DNA of 64,000 bases, taken from positions 351,560,225 through 351,624,224 of the forward strand of contig NC_092875.1 in the NCBI RefSeq assembly GCF_028372415.1, given 5' to 3'. Under the pieces are notes generated by a model. The model did no database searches and was not told the DNA's origin. It saw nothing but the letters and a program-made list of their open reading frames with translations. This stretch comes from Notamacropus eugenii (Eukaryota; Chordata; Mammalia; Diprotodontia; Macropodidae). Within the stretch, counting starts at the first letter, position 1. Every line of letters begins with the position of its first letter. The position numbers were made by a program, and so were the translations under genes. Shown here piece by piece: positions 32,880 to 44,290 of this stretch.

Positions 32880-33290
32880 TGTCAGTCAATATGCACTAAT
32901 TAAGCACTATGTGTCAGGCGCCGTGGGCTGGGTTAAAAAGTCACTGCTTTCAAGATGCTTACATTCTAACAAGAGACATATAATTGGGAACATAAAAGAT
33001 GTTCATACAAAGAAAGTAGAATGCAACCTGAGAGGGGGAGGATTAGCAGCTGAGGGGGACCCAGGAAAGGCCTCCTGCTAAAAGTGGGATTTGATCTGAG
33101 CTTTAGAGGAAACCAAGAAAACTAGGAGTCAGAGGTGAGTAGGCAGAGCACTCCAGGCTTTGGAGAGAGCAAGCTATGGGTTGGAAAGACAGACTTCAAA
33201 CGAGCCAGTGTTGCCAGATTGTGAAGTCCCTGGAGGGGCAAAAATTGTTAAAAGACTAGAAAGGTAGGATGGAGTCAGGTTAAAAATGAT
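32880..33290 (+). repeat. Dispersed mammalian repeat (family not assigned), copy 2
   Basis: The longest copy here: 'cactaattaagcactatgtg', 'tcaggcgccgtgggctgg', 'gatgcttacattctaac', 'gggatttgatctgagcttta', 'gagcactccaggctttggag' and 'ctagaaaggtaggatgga'. It sits inside L1 sequence, so it was inserted later, or the L1 was recombined around it. Confidence 0.65.
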
Positions 33291-33460
33291 AGTATGAATG
33301 TAATGATTCACAACTGTGCTGTAAGAAATTATGAAAAAGAGAAAAATGGAAAGAATTCCATGAACTGATTGAGTGTTGAAGAGATCAGAACCCAAAGAAT
33401 ATATGAAATTAATATGATAGTATAACAGCAAACACGAAAAAGCTACAAAAACCTCACCAA

Positions 33461-35050
33461 AGCAATGAGCAACCACAAGTTTTGTTCCAGCTCTGTACAA
33501 CTTATGATCAAGCATATTCCACCTATCAAGAGCAAAGACGTGATGGAGAGGAGATACAGAATGAAACATACATTTTCAGACCTAATCAATTTATACATTG
33601 TGTGACTTTTGTAATAAGAAGGAACTTCCATTTGATGTGGAGGGAGTTACAGAGGGAAGCAATAAGCAGTGATGGATTAAAAAAAAAAAAGATTGTGAAA
33701 AAGAACATTTTAAACCATATAAAGGAGAAGCAGAAGAAAGTTCAGGAGTGGACATAGACAATCAGGGCACTGTTAGCAGTCAGTTCTGTTATAATGCTTG
33801 TTATGAAAAGACAAATTTGTTTCAGCCTGATTGATATATTAGGGAACAATTTGAACATAACATAAATTTCACATTTGCTTATGCACAATTTCATCCACAA
33901 GAAATACTTGGTGAAGGCAGAACATTGCAACCAACTGAACCAAACTATGTAGTAATGCACAGAATGCCCAGTTCACAGTGAATGCTATTCTAAAAGTTGT
34001 ACTGTATGTGTAATATATATGTATATATATGTAAATATAATTTCAATATCCCAAACATATTTAAATATCTTACTTCAAAATAGTGTATGGAAAAACAAAG
34101 CCTTAAATATTGAGATTAAAATAATAAATTTTGAAAGAAATTAGAGAACATATGATATTACACATGAGCAATACGCACAGAGGAATACATGTTGTGGACC
34201 ATAAGAGATGGTGCCACATCTGTGACTGTAAGTGTTCTGCCATTAATCTCACTTCCCCCACAAGCCTTTAGGGTTTTTGTTGCACAGATTAGCATATTAT
34301 CTTAATGTTTAGGAAAACCTATGCTATGTTAATACAGGATTGATTGGACCATTGTGTTGAAATATGTAAACCATAAAATATAAATGATATATAATAGGGT
34401 TCATTGTTTTATATAAAAACTGTTTTTCATATATGGAAATGTTTGACTATACTGGCACTACTTAATAAAAAAGACCTTTAGAGATATCTAGAGTCCAGTG
34501 TATGAAGCACAGTTGAATAGACAACCTGTTTCCTCAGTATAGAAACTTAGAATAACACTGTGAATGTATGATGATCTGGGCTCAGAAATGAACAGGAGAA
34601 GCACAGGATCCATTGCATTTGAGAAACTGTGAAGTACTTTCTCAACCTCTTAAGCTTTATTCTAAAGCAGAGTCCCATCTATGAAACTAACTGCTCTGCC
34701 ATTAATGATTCATCATTTTGGTCACATAATATGGCACACAGTATTTGTGAACAGGGTAAAGCATCTTTTCAACACAGAATTACATAGAAAAACAAAACAT
34801 TTTTGGATTAGAGAGTTCTATGACCAGAAAAAGAGGCAAAGCAGTCATGTCACAAAAATGAAAGGTAAACAATGCACAATCCATATGCTCCATTAATAAA
34901 CCAGTGTTGTCTAGAGGTTGAAGGGAAGACCTTTGGCATCGCATTTCTGACTCATCTTACCCTCTGCAGGGGTAGTAGACTTTTCTAGGGATCTATCTTA
35001 TCTAACCCCATAGTCTCAATAGATCCTGCCCTTAGTGCAGTCTCCTTAGT
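33461..35050. other. Mostly unassigned intergenic DNA
   Basis: No gene was recognised. Open frames of 71-91 codons occur on both strands but show no domain. A small TA/TG-rich patch lies at 34010-34040. Confidence 0.35.
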
Positions 35051-35054
35051 GATT

Positions 35055-35172
35055 AATCAAGAAGCATTATTAAAGACCAGTTATGTGTCAGGCACCGTAC
35101 TAGCCACTGGGGATGCAAACTACAAAGAATGAGAGAATTCCTACTCACAAGAAACTTACAGAAGGAATCCCC
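35055..35172 (+). repeat. Dispersed mammalian repeat (family not assigned), copy 3
   Basis: 'gcattattaaagaccagtta', 'tgtgtcaggcaccgtactag', 'cactggggatgcaaac' and 'caagaaacttacaga' follow the same motif order as copies at 6515, 32880 and 43975. Confidence 0.65.
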
Positions 35173-35751
35173 TTTGTATGAGACTTCTAAGCACCATGAC
35201 TGGTGCTAATTTCCTTTTCTTTAGTTCTATCATCTTTATTAAGTAATCAATTTCAAAGGTCTCAACTTGTTGCTTAGTTTCTCTGCTCAGGAATTTAAAT
35301 GTACTATTATCCAGGTTTAAAGATGACCAAAAAAAAATAATTATGCTTCAAGTTTGGATCTAATTGGGGTTAAATGGTTAATTCTAGGGCATAGGGCCCC
35401 CTGAGGATTAAGCATCTTTCAGAGTTGAGTTGTATTCACCTAGTCTTTGGACAATGGAGATATATTTGATAGGTCTTTTCTCACAGGACGAAGACAGAGT
35501 TAGCTCCTTCAGGGTAGGTTCCATGTGGACTGCCGTTGAATTTTAGAAAGAGTCTATTGGGTTCCACACAGCTGTGTAGCCAAAGCAAGGACGTGCTTAC
35601 ATATGGAGATGTCATAACTGTCTTACTCCTTACATAGACAAAGTTCTAGGCAACAATGTATCATTCTTTCCTCTCCATGTTGCTTTCCTCACTTTGCTCA
35701 GTCTGGGCTATATGCAGATATTGACCCTTCTGTTCTTGGATTGAGGTCATT

Positions 35752-35876
35752 ACTTTAAAGTGACTACTGGAAAAAATAGATAGCAAAAATCCTATGATTA
35801 ACTTACACTATCTCTCCTTTTATTTGACTTTCTGAGGCTATCAGCTTTTTAATTCTACACGTGCCAAAGCAAAAAG
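35752..35876 (+). repeat. Inverted repeat, left arm (~122 bp)
   Basis: This arm runs 'actttaaagtgactactgg' to 'gtgccaaagcaaaaag' and is about 92% identical by eye to the reverse complement of 37502-37623. Differences are mostly transitions plus one T-run indel. Homology stops at both ends of the arm. I cannot match it to a known family. Confidence 0.85.
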
Positions 35877-36494
35877 AAACAAACAAAAAACTCACTATTT
35901 TTAATCTGTTAAAAATTTATTTACTTGGGGTGGGGGAGGTGGGAAGGGAATATTTGACTTGAATAATCACTCTGAAAATGCCTGATTTTGACCAAAGTCC
36001 AACTTTCTGTTTACCTATTTAGACAATCCTATGGATGGATATACCCTTCCCACCTCCAGATATGTTCTCTGCATTAGAGCCTTTTCATAGCCACTAAGCA
36101 GACATCGGTCAGTTCATTCCTCTGTCTCCACTCTCACCCATTTGTAAAGCACAGGGATACTGTTAACTTTTTCTTCTAACAACAGTCTTTGGGTGGGATG
36201 GTCCTCTTTTTCAGAAGAAAAGTTGAACTCAGGATGGGTGAGACTCAAGAATGGTGACTACTAAGTTTTTGGTAATGTTGTAGGCTCAGGGAGAGCTTTC
36301 AACAAGGGAGTCTGTGAGTTCTCCCTTTATATTCTTAATGTTTCTCCATTAGTACTGAGAAGTATAAGGACCAGGTATATGACATCTGTGCTGTAAGACA
36401 AGGTAACTATAGTTAATACTCTGTGTTATATGCTCAGGTGACTCTTGAGACTGTGAAACACCCTTAGTTGGAGATGGAAATGTATTGTGATTTA

Positions 36495-36650
36495 TAATAC
36501 ATAGAATCAAAAACTGGCAGACGTGGGTAGAGTTGAGAAATTATCCAGTCCCAAACCTTAGAGAAGAAATAGAAAGGTTAAGTAAATGACTTGCATGAAA
36601 TCACTCAGCAAGGAAGTAAAAGTAGAGGCAACGACCCAGATCTCTCTTTT
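36495..36650 (+). mobile_element. MIR-like repeat
   Basis: 'atagaatcaaaaactggcag', 'gagaaattatccagtccc', 'aaaggttaagtaaatgactt' and 'gcatgaaatcactcagcaa' match the MIR-like 'agagatcatctagtccaa ... gttaagtgacttgcccaagg' class. Confidence 0.6.
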
Positions 36651-37479
36651 CGCTATATCATGTTATCAGCCTTAGTAGTGAATTAATGGGCTCTTATGTC
36701 TTGTATTGCCTCTATCTACCAGCTGGGTTAATTCTAAAGCCTAGGGCAATGGCAGAACTATAGGTAGGGGCCAAGTGATCACAGCTCCGGGAGCTAAAGG
36801 CTTCAGATTCAGAGATCCAAGTCAGGAATTACAGTTTAGGAGGAACTCATGCTGGATGAGGGTAAAACGGAGGGTAAAAATCATGAAGACCGCATATAAA
36901 TATGAATGTCTCTCAGAAAATGCCAATTTCAAAATATCTGTTCTCACTGTCCCTTCAGCTACCATTACACAAACACTTTGTGTGACTCTGTGAAGAGGCC
37001 CACTTTTCCCTGTACTTCTTCCTCAGTGAGCAACATATCAAGAATTATGATAAACAACAAAGCTACAAATGTGATGATTTAGCAGAGTAAAACCCTTCTA
37101 GCAGTTATGGACACAGAGAGCTGTCACAGAAGCTGAAGAAATAAATCTTACAGCCCTATCTGCTTCAGATTTTTTTTTTTTTTTGGTTTCTATTAACTAA
37201 TTCATGCCTCTTCCCAGAGGTTCAGGCCCATCTTTCCCTAAATACCCAAGAAAGTAATTTATTTTCTTAGGTGAGGATGCTGAGCTGGCCATAACATATT
37301 TTAGTAGCTTAACAATTTGAATACCCTAACTTTTCATCATCAAAGGCAAACCTCTGTTGCCCTAACTTGGTCAAACAATGTCAGCAGGTCCTTTCTGGCT
37401 GTTTTCTCAGGTTTTTCTCTAAGGGTTTGAACCATTAATGGATGTTCCTAAAAATAAGTAAAATGATTATTATTATTTT

Positions 37480-37490
37480 TGGGGGGGGGG
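37480..37490. repeat. G-run next to T-run
   Basis: A run of about 10 G directly follows an AT-rich 'attattattattttt' stretch, at the inner end of the right inverted-repeat arm. Confidence 0.85.
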
Positions 37491-37501
37491 TTTCCTTCTC
37501 T

Positions 37502-37623
37502 TTTTTGCTTTGGCATATATAGAATTAAAAGCTGATAGCCTTAGAAAGCCAATTAAAAGGAGAGACAGTGTAAGTTAATCATAGGGTTTTTGCTATCTAT
37601 TTTTTCCAGTAGTTACTTTAAAA
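37502..37623 (-). repeat. Inverted repeat, right arm (~122 bp)
   Basis: Reverse-complement partner of 35752-35876: it runs 'tttttgctttggcatatat' to 'ccagtagttactttaaa'. Spacer between the arms is about 1.6 kb. The pair could be the ends of a long-terminal-inverted-repeat element, or two opposite insertions of one unknown repeat. Confidence 0.85.
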
Positions 37624-37639
37624 CTACTAACTTGAAATC

Positions 37640-40600
37640 ACAGTCCTGTACAGTCTTCAGAAGTTCACTCAATCAAAAAGCCAAGACCTGAGAAATCAAA
37701 GATCTTAAATAACTGGAGCTTCGAAGGCAGGTCACAAGAGGATTAAAAATCCAGTAGCCAGAACTCAATGCTTCAATCCAGCAAGCACCAGTGCATAATG
37801 AGAAATCCCTAAAGCCTGAGATCACAGCCCAGTCCTTGCCTACCATGGAACTAAGTGGAAAACCTCTTTAATTCCTTAAGAGATACTATCTTGCCCGATG
37901 AAAATAGATATTGGCTTCTGTATGTAGCATGATTAGAAGAATGGAGAAGGATTAGGAAAGATGCAAGTCAAAAAGCTCCGAGTGGTTCATTTACATGGTA
38001 TTAGTGCTGACAGATAGGTGTTAACAGAACAGAGTAACCTAAAGGCAAAACTGTAGCTGAATTAAAGTAGTACTTATTTACCCAAGCTAGAGTGGGATGA
38101 GATTGTTTCTTTGGCCATATCCAGGGCTATTTTTTTTTCTTTTTAATTTTAAATCCAATAAGTACTTTGGTGCAGCTTTAGTTAGTTGCTGGGAGATGTA
38201 TTTATTTTCATCCTAAAAGAAAGCAATCATCTATTTGCAAAAATAAAAAAATAATTATTAGCAACTTTCTCCCATTCATGAACAGGATGTTGTTTTCATT
38301 TCCTCTACAATGCCTTCAAAGAATAAAATATTATTACAACTATTTGGAGACTATTTTTTTTTAAAGACAGGTTATATCTCAGCACATTTGGAAAATGTCT
38401 GTCCACTAAAATTTGACAGTTGGCTTAAGCAACCCTGGATATAGAGAATACCCCCTGGAAAAGGCAAACCTTCAGAAAATTGACCAGTGACTGAAGTGAG
38501 AAAATGTGCTACACCACTTCAAGCAGAATTCTCATAATTCTCATTCCTTGTAAAGACTGAGGAAAAAATGCTAGATATGTGCTATTAATTGCACCACAAT
38601 AGTAAGTGCAGTGAACTGATAATTTCCCCAAATTAAGGGTCATCATTTGTGTTTTAGGAAATCTAAAAGTGAAATTAAAATGTTCCTTACTGTTATGAAA
38701 AACCTAAGTGGCTTCTATACACATTAGTTCTAAAAGCAGATGCAGTACCTGATGCCAAAGTTTTTGCTTTATTTTGCAAGCAAATGGGAGAAAGAAGGTT
38801 AAAATAGACTCCTATTATGCAAGACATAGGAAAGACAGTATAAACATGATAGCCTGCCTCGACTGTATTTGTATTTGACCCCCATCCCTATTCATATACC
38901 ATCTTAATCTTAAATAGTAGACCTCTTTTTTTGATGTCAACCCTCCTTATCAGCTCCTGAGAAACCTTTGTGTCTTCCCAACTAACTAAAACCTTAAGGA
39001 AAACAACACCTTAGCATAAGAAGGTATACCACCTAGCAGAATATGAAGAAATAGGCCAGGAGCCCAGTACTGGTGCTGGTCTCTGTCTAATTGCCAGAAG
39101 TTGCACATTTTCTGAAGCACAACTTGAGAGTCTTTCTCCAGGTTCTGTTTAGCAGACTACCCAGAATTCTGGTACTAAGCAGTTAACTCTTCCACTCTTC
39201 TTTGGTAAACCTATCAGCACTCGTAATTGCCAAAAAGACTCTGTTGTAAGGGACTACAGACTCCAAAGCTATGAACTAAAGGTCTACTTTGACCAGATTT
39301 CATGAGGTGTAAACTTCCTTGAGTTCTGTGGTAAAGGAACCTATACCACCATCACTTTTTCTCTGTTCTGCAGAGTAGGGATTAAAAGAATTCCAGAGGG
39401 TGTTCATTTATAGGAATGAATACAGATTGCAGTGGACAAAAAAGCACGTGGAATTGAAAATATTTTTTCTTGGTGGGTTCTTTTATGTACCTTTTGCCTG
39501 AAATGAACCTGGTGAGGGTAAAATTGGCATAATGGCCAATTCAGTCAGAATAAAAATGAAATCCTAGATAAAACAGTATACAAACAGGTCCATTATTTCA
39601 TTTTAAGTCCTTTAATTCATAATTTAGGAGGTCATCTAAGGTAGACCTCAGAATTTATAACTTGGTACAAAGGAATTAGAGAAGTAACTAGGAATTTTTA
39701 TGCCTGGGGATAATTTAATCAATCTTCATCAGACGCACCTTGTGCAGCAAGAGAGGGTCATCTACCCCACTACGAGTCTAGCCTGTATTTTTGTGGTATA
39801 ACTGAACCTTTTAATCTCATGGAATGTGGGTAGACAGGATATAGCAGGCAGTAAGGAGAATAGGGATGCTATATATAGGCCCTGGAAGAAAGCAATCATC
39901 ATCATATCAAGATCTTGGGGAAGGCAACCCATATCCAGGTGAAGGAGCAGGTGCAGTTACACAAAGGCATAGGCCAGTAGACTATTGAGAGTACTGGAAT
40001 TGTTAGGAAAGTAGGTCCTTGTAACATGGGGAGGGAATGTGACACCCTTACCTCACTTCCATCTTTTATATGTTGTTACCCAGGGGAAAAGCGCTGGTCA
40101 CACTGCCCTAGTTATGACTGTGACAGGAACATTATCTCAAAATTCATGAAAATATGTATGCATAATTACTGATGCCAAGAGAATGGCCCAAAGATCTCAA
40201 ATGACAGTCCTAAAACACACAAGACAGATAGTAGCAACTTGTCTCAAAACCCCAGAAAGTTCAAAGTAGAGAATGAGAAAACTGGATCAGGAAAAGCATT
40301 CCAGAAGACAGAATAAAAAAATCAAGAAGGATCATCATACCCTTGCCCATTCCACTAAAGAACTTGATGCCTTATGTCAATGTAGAATGTACAACTACAT
40401 GGGCCTTAGAGACATTGCTTTTGGGGACCAAAATGATCTATCAGAGACCAAAACCAGCCATATTTCATAGTGGCATATCTTGCCATAGAACATGAACACT
40501 TAAAGAGTATTACTAATAAAAATGGAAGTAGACCATTAAGTAATAACCCACTAAGTTATTTCCATGTGAAGAGGAATACAATAGCATGCAGTTCTCAGAG

Positions 40601-41485
40601 GTAAAAGGCAATCATCAACCTTTACATAAGTGCTATAAACTAGAATGTTGGTACCTCAAAAGAATATATGACTGGTGCTGGTAATGTATAGGAGGACACA
40701 GTGGAATAAAAGACTTCTTAGGAGGAAATAGCTTGTGTAAGAAGTTTAGGAGGAAATTGACATTTTAAAAGGAAATTGCCATAGGATCTAGTAAAGTAAG
40801 AGGAAATAAATATGACTTAATATTCAATTAACTTTGGTTTCTACAATGTTAGCTAAGAAAGAAGACTTCAGTACTCTAGAAAATATTGAACTTTCTTCAA
40901 TTAATTCATATATTTACTAAGTTCCTCAATGGACATAGGTTTTCTGAATGTGGGAATGATTTTTCCCCTTTTTCTTCTTGTAGAGCAGAGTCTTCTATTT
41001 GGTGAGTAGCTAATAAATGAAATCATGAAAAGTTTTATTGAACAGAACCTATAAACAGAGAAAAAAAACATTTATCCACATGAAAATCATGACTTTGGAG
41101 AAGACATAATAGACCCTGTTTCTGTAGTCACTGAGAGAGAATTCATGTCAAAAGTCTGCAGAAAGCAATATTTTACCCATCACCTAAGAAGCCTGGAGAG
41201 TTAATATATGCATGTTAGGATGAGTGCATACACCATTTAGCATCAGATTTTCTTCAAATTATTGATAATTTTCCATTACTGCAGCATGCAGTAGATGTGT
41301 TCCTTAAAAGAACAACCTAAAAGCCCTTCCACCTCCCCTCTGGCCTTCCACTCCAGGAGCAAGAGGTCATTCTCCTCTCTTCAAACCACAGTGACTAAGA
41401 TCATATCCCTACATACACTGCCATTAAAATGAAATCACAATATGATGCCTCACAACTGCAGTATCAGGGCTTCCAATATATCAGG
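37640..41485. other. Single-copy-looking intergenic DNA
   Basis: No recognisable retroelement landmarks for almost 4 kb, in contrast to the first half of the window. The longest frame noted (65 codons at 40273-40470, Lys-rich) has no known domain. Diverged elements that I cannot recognise may be present. Confidence 0.4.
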
Positions 41486-41489
41486 AAAA

Positions 41490-41562
41490 TCCATTTCCCC
41501 CCTCATTCTCATCTATCCTCAATAAAAATCTATTTCCCCCCTCATTCTCATCTATCCTCAAT
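41490..41562. repeat. 39-bp tandem duplication
   Basis: 'tccatttcccccctcattct' and onward from 41490 is repeated as 'tctatttcccccctcattct' from 41529, with one mismatch over about 33 bp. The period is 39 bp. High identity suggests a recent duplication. Confidence 0.9.
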
Positions 41563-41639
41563 ATCCCATATCCACATCTAGCCTTTGAACTTTCCCTTAA
41601 ATATTAGAGAAATATTCACTCTCTCTCAAACCAACCCTT

Positions 41640-42066
41640 TCATACCAATCTTCTAAATCTTTCCTGGTATTTGGGGGACTTGGCTAGCCTTGGGTAAATA
41701 TGACTAACCCCAACAATATGCTTGTGAAAGATTCTTCAAGATTTGAGAAAGAGAAATGGGTGTTTATTCAGGGCTGAACCAAGTGTGAAAATCTGTGAAG
41801 GAGTAATCATCAAGATTTACTGAACTTAAGAGTTAATTTCAGGTACTCTTCGAAGATTAGAAAATAACAGGGAGCTAGCTAACCCTGGGGCAAATTTTTG
41901 GGGAGACTGCAGGTGAGCAGGAGTAGTGGCAAAGAGCCTCTGAAGTGAAATTCATACCTATTCTTATTAGCAACATTAGAGATGTGCCACAGGAATTAAT
42001 GTGCCCTGCCAACCAGGCAAAACCCCAGAGAGTTCCTATTCAACAGCACTGAGGATTGCACTGGAT
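41640..42066. other. Unassigned, LTR-like patch
   Basis: The 'gaaatgggtgtttattcagg' near 41753 resembles an antisense LTR polyadenylation region (compare 'gctttatttcagggg' in family B), but I find no matching boundaries or target duplication. Confidence 0.25.
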
Positions 42067-42069
42067 GAT

Positions 42070-42246
42070 CCAAGACTTTTGGGTTTCGGTTTCATCTGCA
42101 AAAGATAGGCAAAATAGAAACAAAGTGGCAACATTTGAGCGTGCTGCTGCAAGGAACTTCACCAGTACCTGCAGATGTGATTGCTGAGCTTCTGGAAAAC
42201 TGTAAAATACCAGGTTTTAAAATTGACCCAATTGGCACATTATAGA
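42070..42246 (+). pseudogene. Coding-like segment of unknown origin
   Basis: An open frame of 58 codons without its own ATG runs from just after a TGA (42067-42069) to a TAG (42244-42246). It contains the stretches KIGKIETKWQHLS and PADVIAELLENCKIPGFKI, which look like helical globular protein rather than low-complexity translation. I do not recognise the family. It is cut off on the right by a CR1/L3 fragment. It could be an exon relic or processed-pseudogene piece, or a chance frame: 58 codons is not decisive. Confidence 0.3.
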
Positions 42247-42372
42247 GCTGTCCAAAAGTGGAAAGAACTCAGGAGGTAATGAGTGTCCCTGTCTAGAGGT
42301 CTTCCAGTACAAGGAGAATAATCATTTATGGGGACTTTTTAGAAGAGAGATATAATCAGTTTGAATAGATAA
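42244..42372 (+). mobile_element. L3: CR1/L3 LINE 3' end
   Basis: 'agagctgtccaaaagtggaa' at 42246, then 'ctcaggaggtaatgagtgtc' and 'gtctagaggtcttccagtac' follow the CR1/L3 3' terminal motif order. It is 5'-truncated to about 130 bp. Confidence 0.7.
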
Positions 42373-43688
42373 CCTCTGCATCACCTAATACTGATTAAAA
42401 AACACGTTTTTAAAATTCTCTTTACTTCTATGAGCATATTTCTCTTAGTTTTCCTCCTACCTCTCCCATCACTGCTTTTGTCTATTTTGCTGGCTCATCT
42501 TTTCCTCCCCACTCATAACTGTAAAATTGCTCTAAAACTAAGACTTTAAAATAAGTCCTAATCTTTAGGATAGCTCTCTAAACACTCTCTCCTCAGATAA
42601 CTCATCTACCCAATCCCTTCACTTAGGAGCTCTATGACCATGTGGGATGTTGATCAGTGGAATTTCTTGATCAACTTGATGAGTTTGCAGGATAGTGACC
42701 TTCTGATTGATATTTAAAGGGTATCTACCCATGTAGGACTTAAGGGGTGCCCATTTACAACATCATTAAGAGGCTCAGTTTCATTTGCCTTCCATATGGG
42801 ATTTCTTGAGATTCTGGCATCTGTGTCAACCTCTGTCTTTGAGGCAGTGAGCCATTCAGTGGTATGACTAAGTGGTAGGAGTGGCTGAATCCTAGCCTAC
42901 TAGATAGGAAAATAGTAGATTTGCTAGACATTGTGAATTCCTATTAAGTTTTAGGGTCCCACCTTCTAGAGAGAGAAAGGGAGTTCCTTGGAAGCACCAG
43001 GTTCTTGGGAAGTGGCACCAGCACTACAAGAGCAACACCATGATCTGCTGGAGTAAAAAAAAATAAAATTGGACTTTGAGCTCCTCGATTATCCTGGGTT
43101 ATTTAGGCAGTGCAGGTTCATAGGGAAGGGGGTCTTTGGGAAACATTCTCTGGCTCATTTTTCTTCTAGGAGGAATCTAATTCCTTAGAGTAGTACCATA
43201 AAGCTGAAGGGCTGTAGCCATCCCTGTGTTGAAAGTGAACTCTAGAGATTCGTTGGGAAAAAGGAGTTGTCAATACAACATTAATTTCCCTTCATAGAAG
43301 AAGCCACAGAGGGCTGCATTTTGAATATAGCATAGAGGGTCGTAGGGAGTTGTCTCTTAGAAAGGAAAATTGTACCTATTTGTCGAAAGGTCAGAGAGGA
43401 TTATGTTGTGATATAAGGTACTGGCTAAAGTGAAAGGTTCACAACCTTTCCAAATTCACCTTTCCAAATTCTTAAGCTCCATCCCCACCCCGCTCCACAC
43501 ACAAGCCCCTGTAGCTATTGATTGTTTAAATAAAATAGAGCAAGTGGTGGAGGGAGTTTCAAGTAGTTTACTTGCCACAGTGTTTTCCAGGATCTTTTTT
43601 TGTTTGAGAAAACAGAGCTTTAGGGTGATTTACCTCAGTCAAAAGATATAAAAAATCTTAAAAGCCAACAATTCTTTCTGACCAAAAA
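42373..43688. other. Intergenic DNA, nothing recognised
   Basis: No named element. Two small local features occur: a perfect 8-bp hairpin (gaaaggtt/aacctttc) near 43434 and the direct repeat 'cctttccaaattc' twice at 43445-43471. Confidence 0.35.
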
Positions 43689-43910
43689 TTGAGTGACAGT
43701 GGAAATGAGAGACTCAAAGGAGAGAGGACAGTTGAGTTCAGTTCAGAGGAGAGTTCAGAAGAAGAGAAGCTGTTAACAGAAAAGTTCTATGAACAGGTCA
43801 GAGGTCAATCCACATCTCCACCTGGGTCATCTCGGTATATCCTAGTTGAAGAGAATAAAACTTCACAGCTACTGACTAAGAGGCCTGAGGAGCTAAAGCA
43901 AGCTTCTTAA
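43689..43910 (+). other. 73-codon open frame, unknown
   Basis: MSDSGNERLKGERTVEF starts an acidic, Ser/Glu-rich frame (SSEESSEEEKLLTEKFYEQV) that ends PEELKQAS. A TATA-like 'agatataaaaaatctt' lies about 40 bp upstream. The composition resembles a soluble protein N-terminus more than random AT-rich translation, but I recognise no family and see no splice-supported continuation. It could be a small exon, a retroelement leader or chance. Confidence 0.25.
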
Positions 43911-43969
43911 GTTTTGACTGAGATTACTGTCTCTCTTTGTAATCACCTCTTCTGTGGAGAAGACTATTA

Positions 43970-44290
43970 ATCAATTAGTAAAAAAGCATTTATTAAACCT
44001 ATACTATGTTCCAAGAATTGTGCTAGACACTGGCGATACAAAAATCAACAGAAAACAAATGAAAAAGAAACAATCCATGCCCTGAAGAAACTTCCATTTC
44101 TTGAGAGGATGGAAGAAAAATGTTTAACTAAATGAAGTGTATTTAGAATAAATACAAGTTAATTTAGAGGAAGGAAAATATTTATACCTGGGGAGAGGAG
44201 GATAAGAAAAATCTCATGCCAAAGTAGTTGTTGAGATCAGTTTTAAAGAAACCTAGGGATTGTAAGAAGGAATACAATCTCAGCCCAGGT
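43970..44290 (+). repeat. Dispersed mammalian repeat (family not assigned), copy 4
   Basis: 'aaagcatttattaaacctat', 'actatgttccaagaattgtg', 'gacactggcgatacaaaaat' and 'catgccctgaagaaacttcc', with a longer degenerate right part, in the same order as at 32880. Confidence 0.65.

Larger units (their letters stand above)
32090..33460 (+). mobile_element. L1: L1 LINE 3' portion, split by a dispersed repeat
   Basis: Diverged L1 sequence in order: 'ttttgattatataaaattga' (32266), 'ctagccattctagaaagcaa' (32660), 'tgacccagtaataccattac' (32721), 'ggaacagctgaacaaat' (32861). It continues after the insertion with 'tatgaatgtaatgattcaca' (33292), 'gtgctgtaagaaattatga' and 'tccatgaactgattgag' (33357). A (CA)n tract lies at 32404-32443. 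Confidence 0.7.

Noticed and set aside
41640-41900. Antisense LTR around 'gaaatgggtgtttattcagg'
   Set aside because: Only the polyadenylation-like patch matches; no edges and no homologue here.
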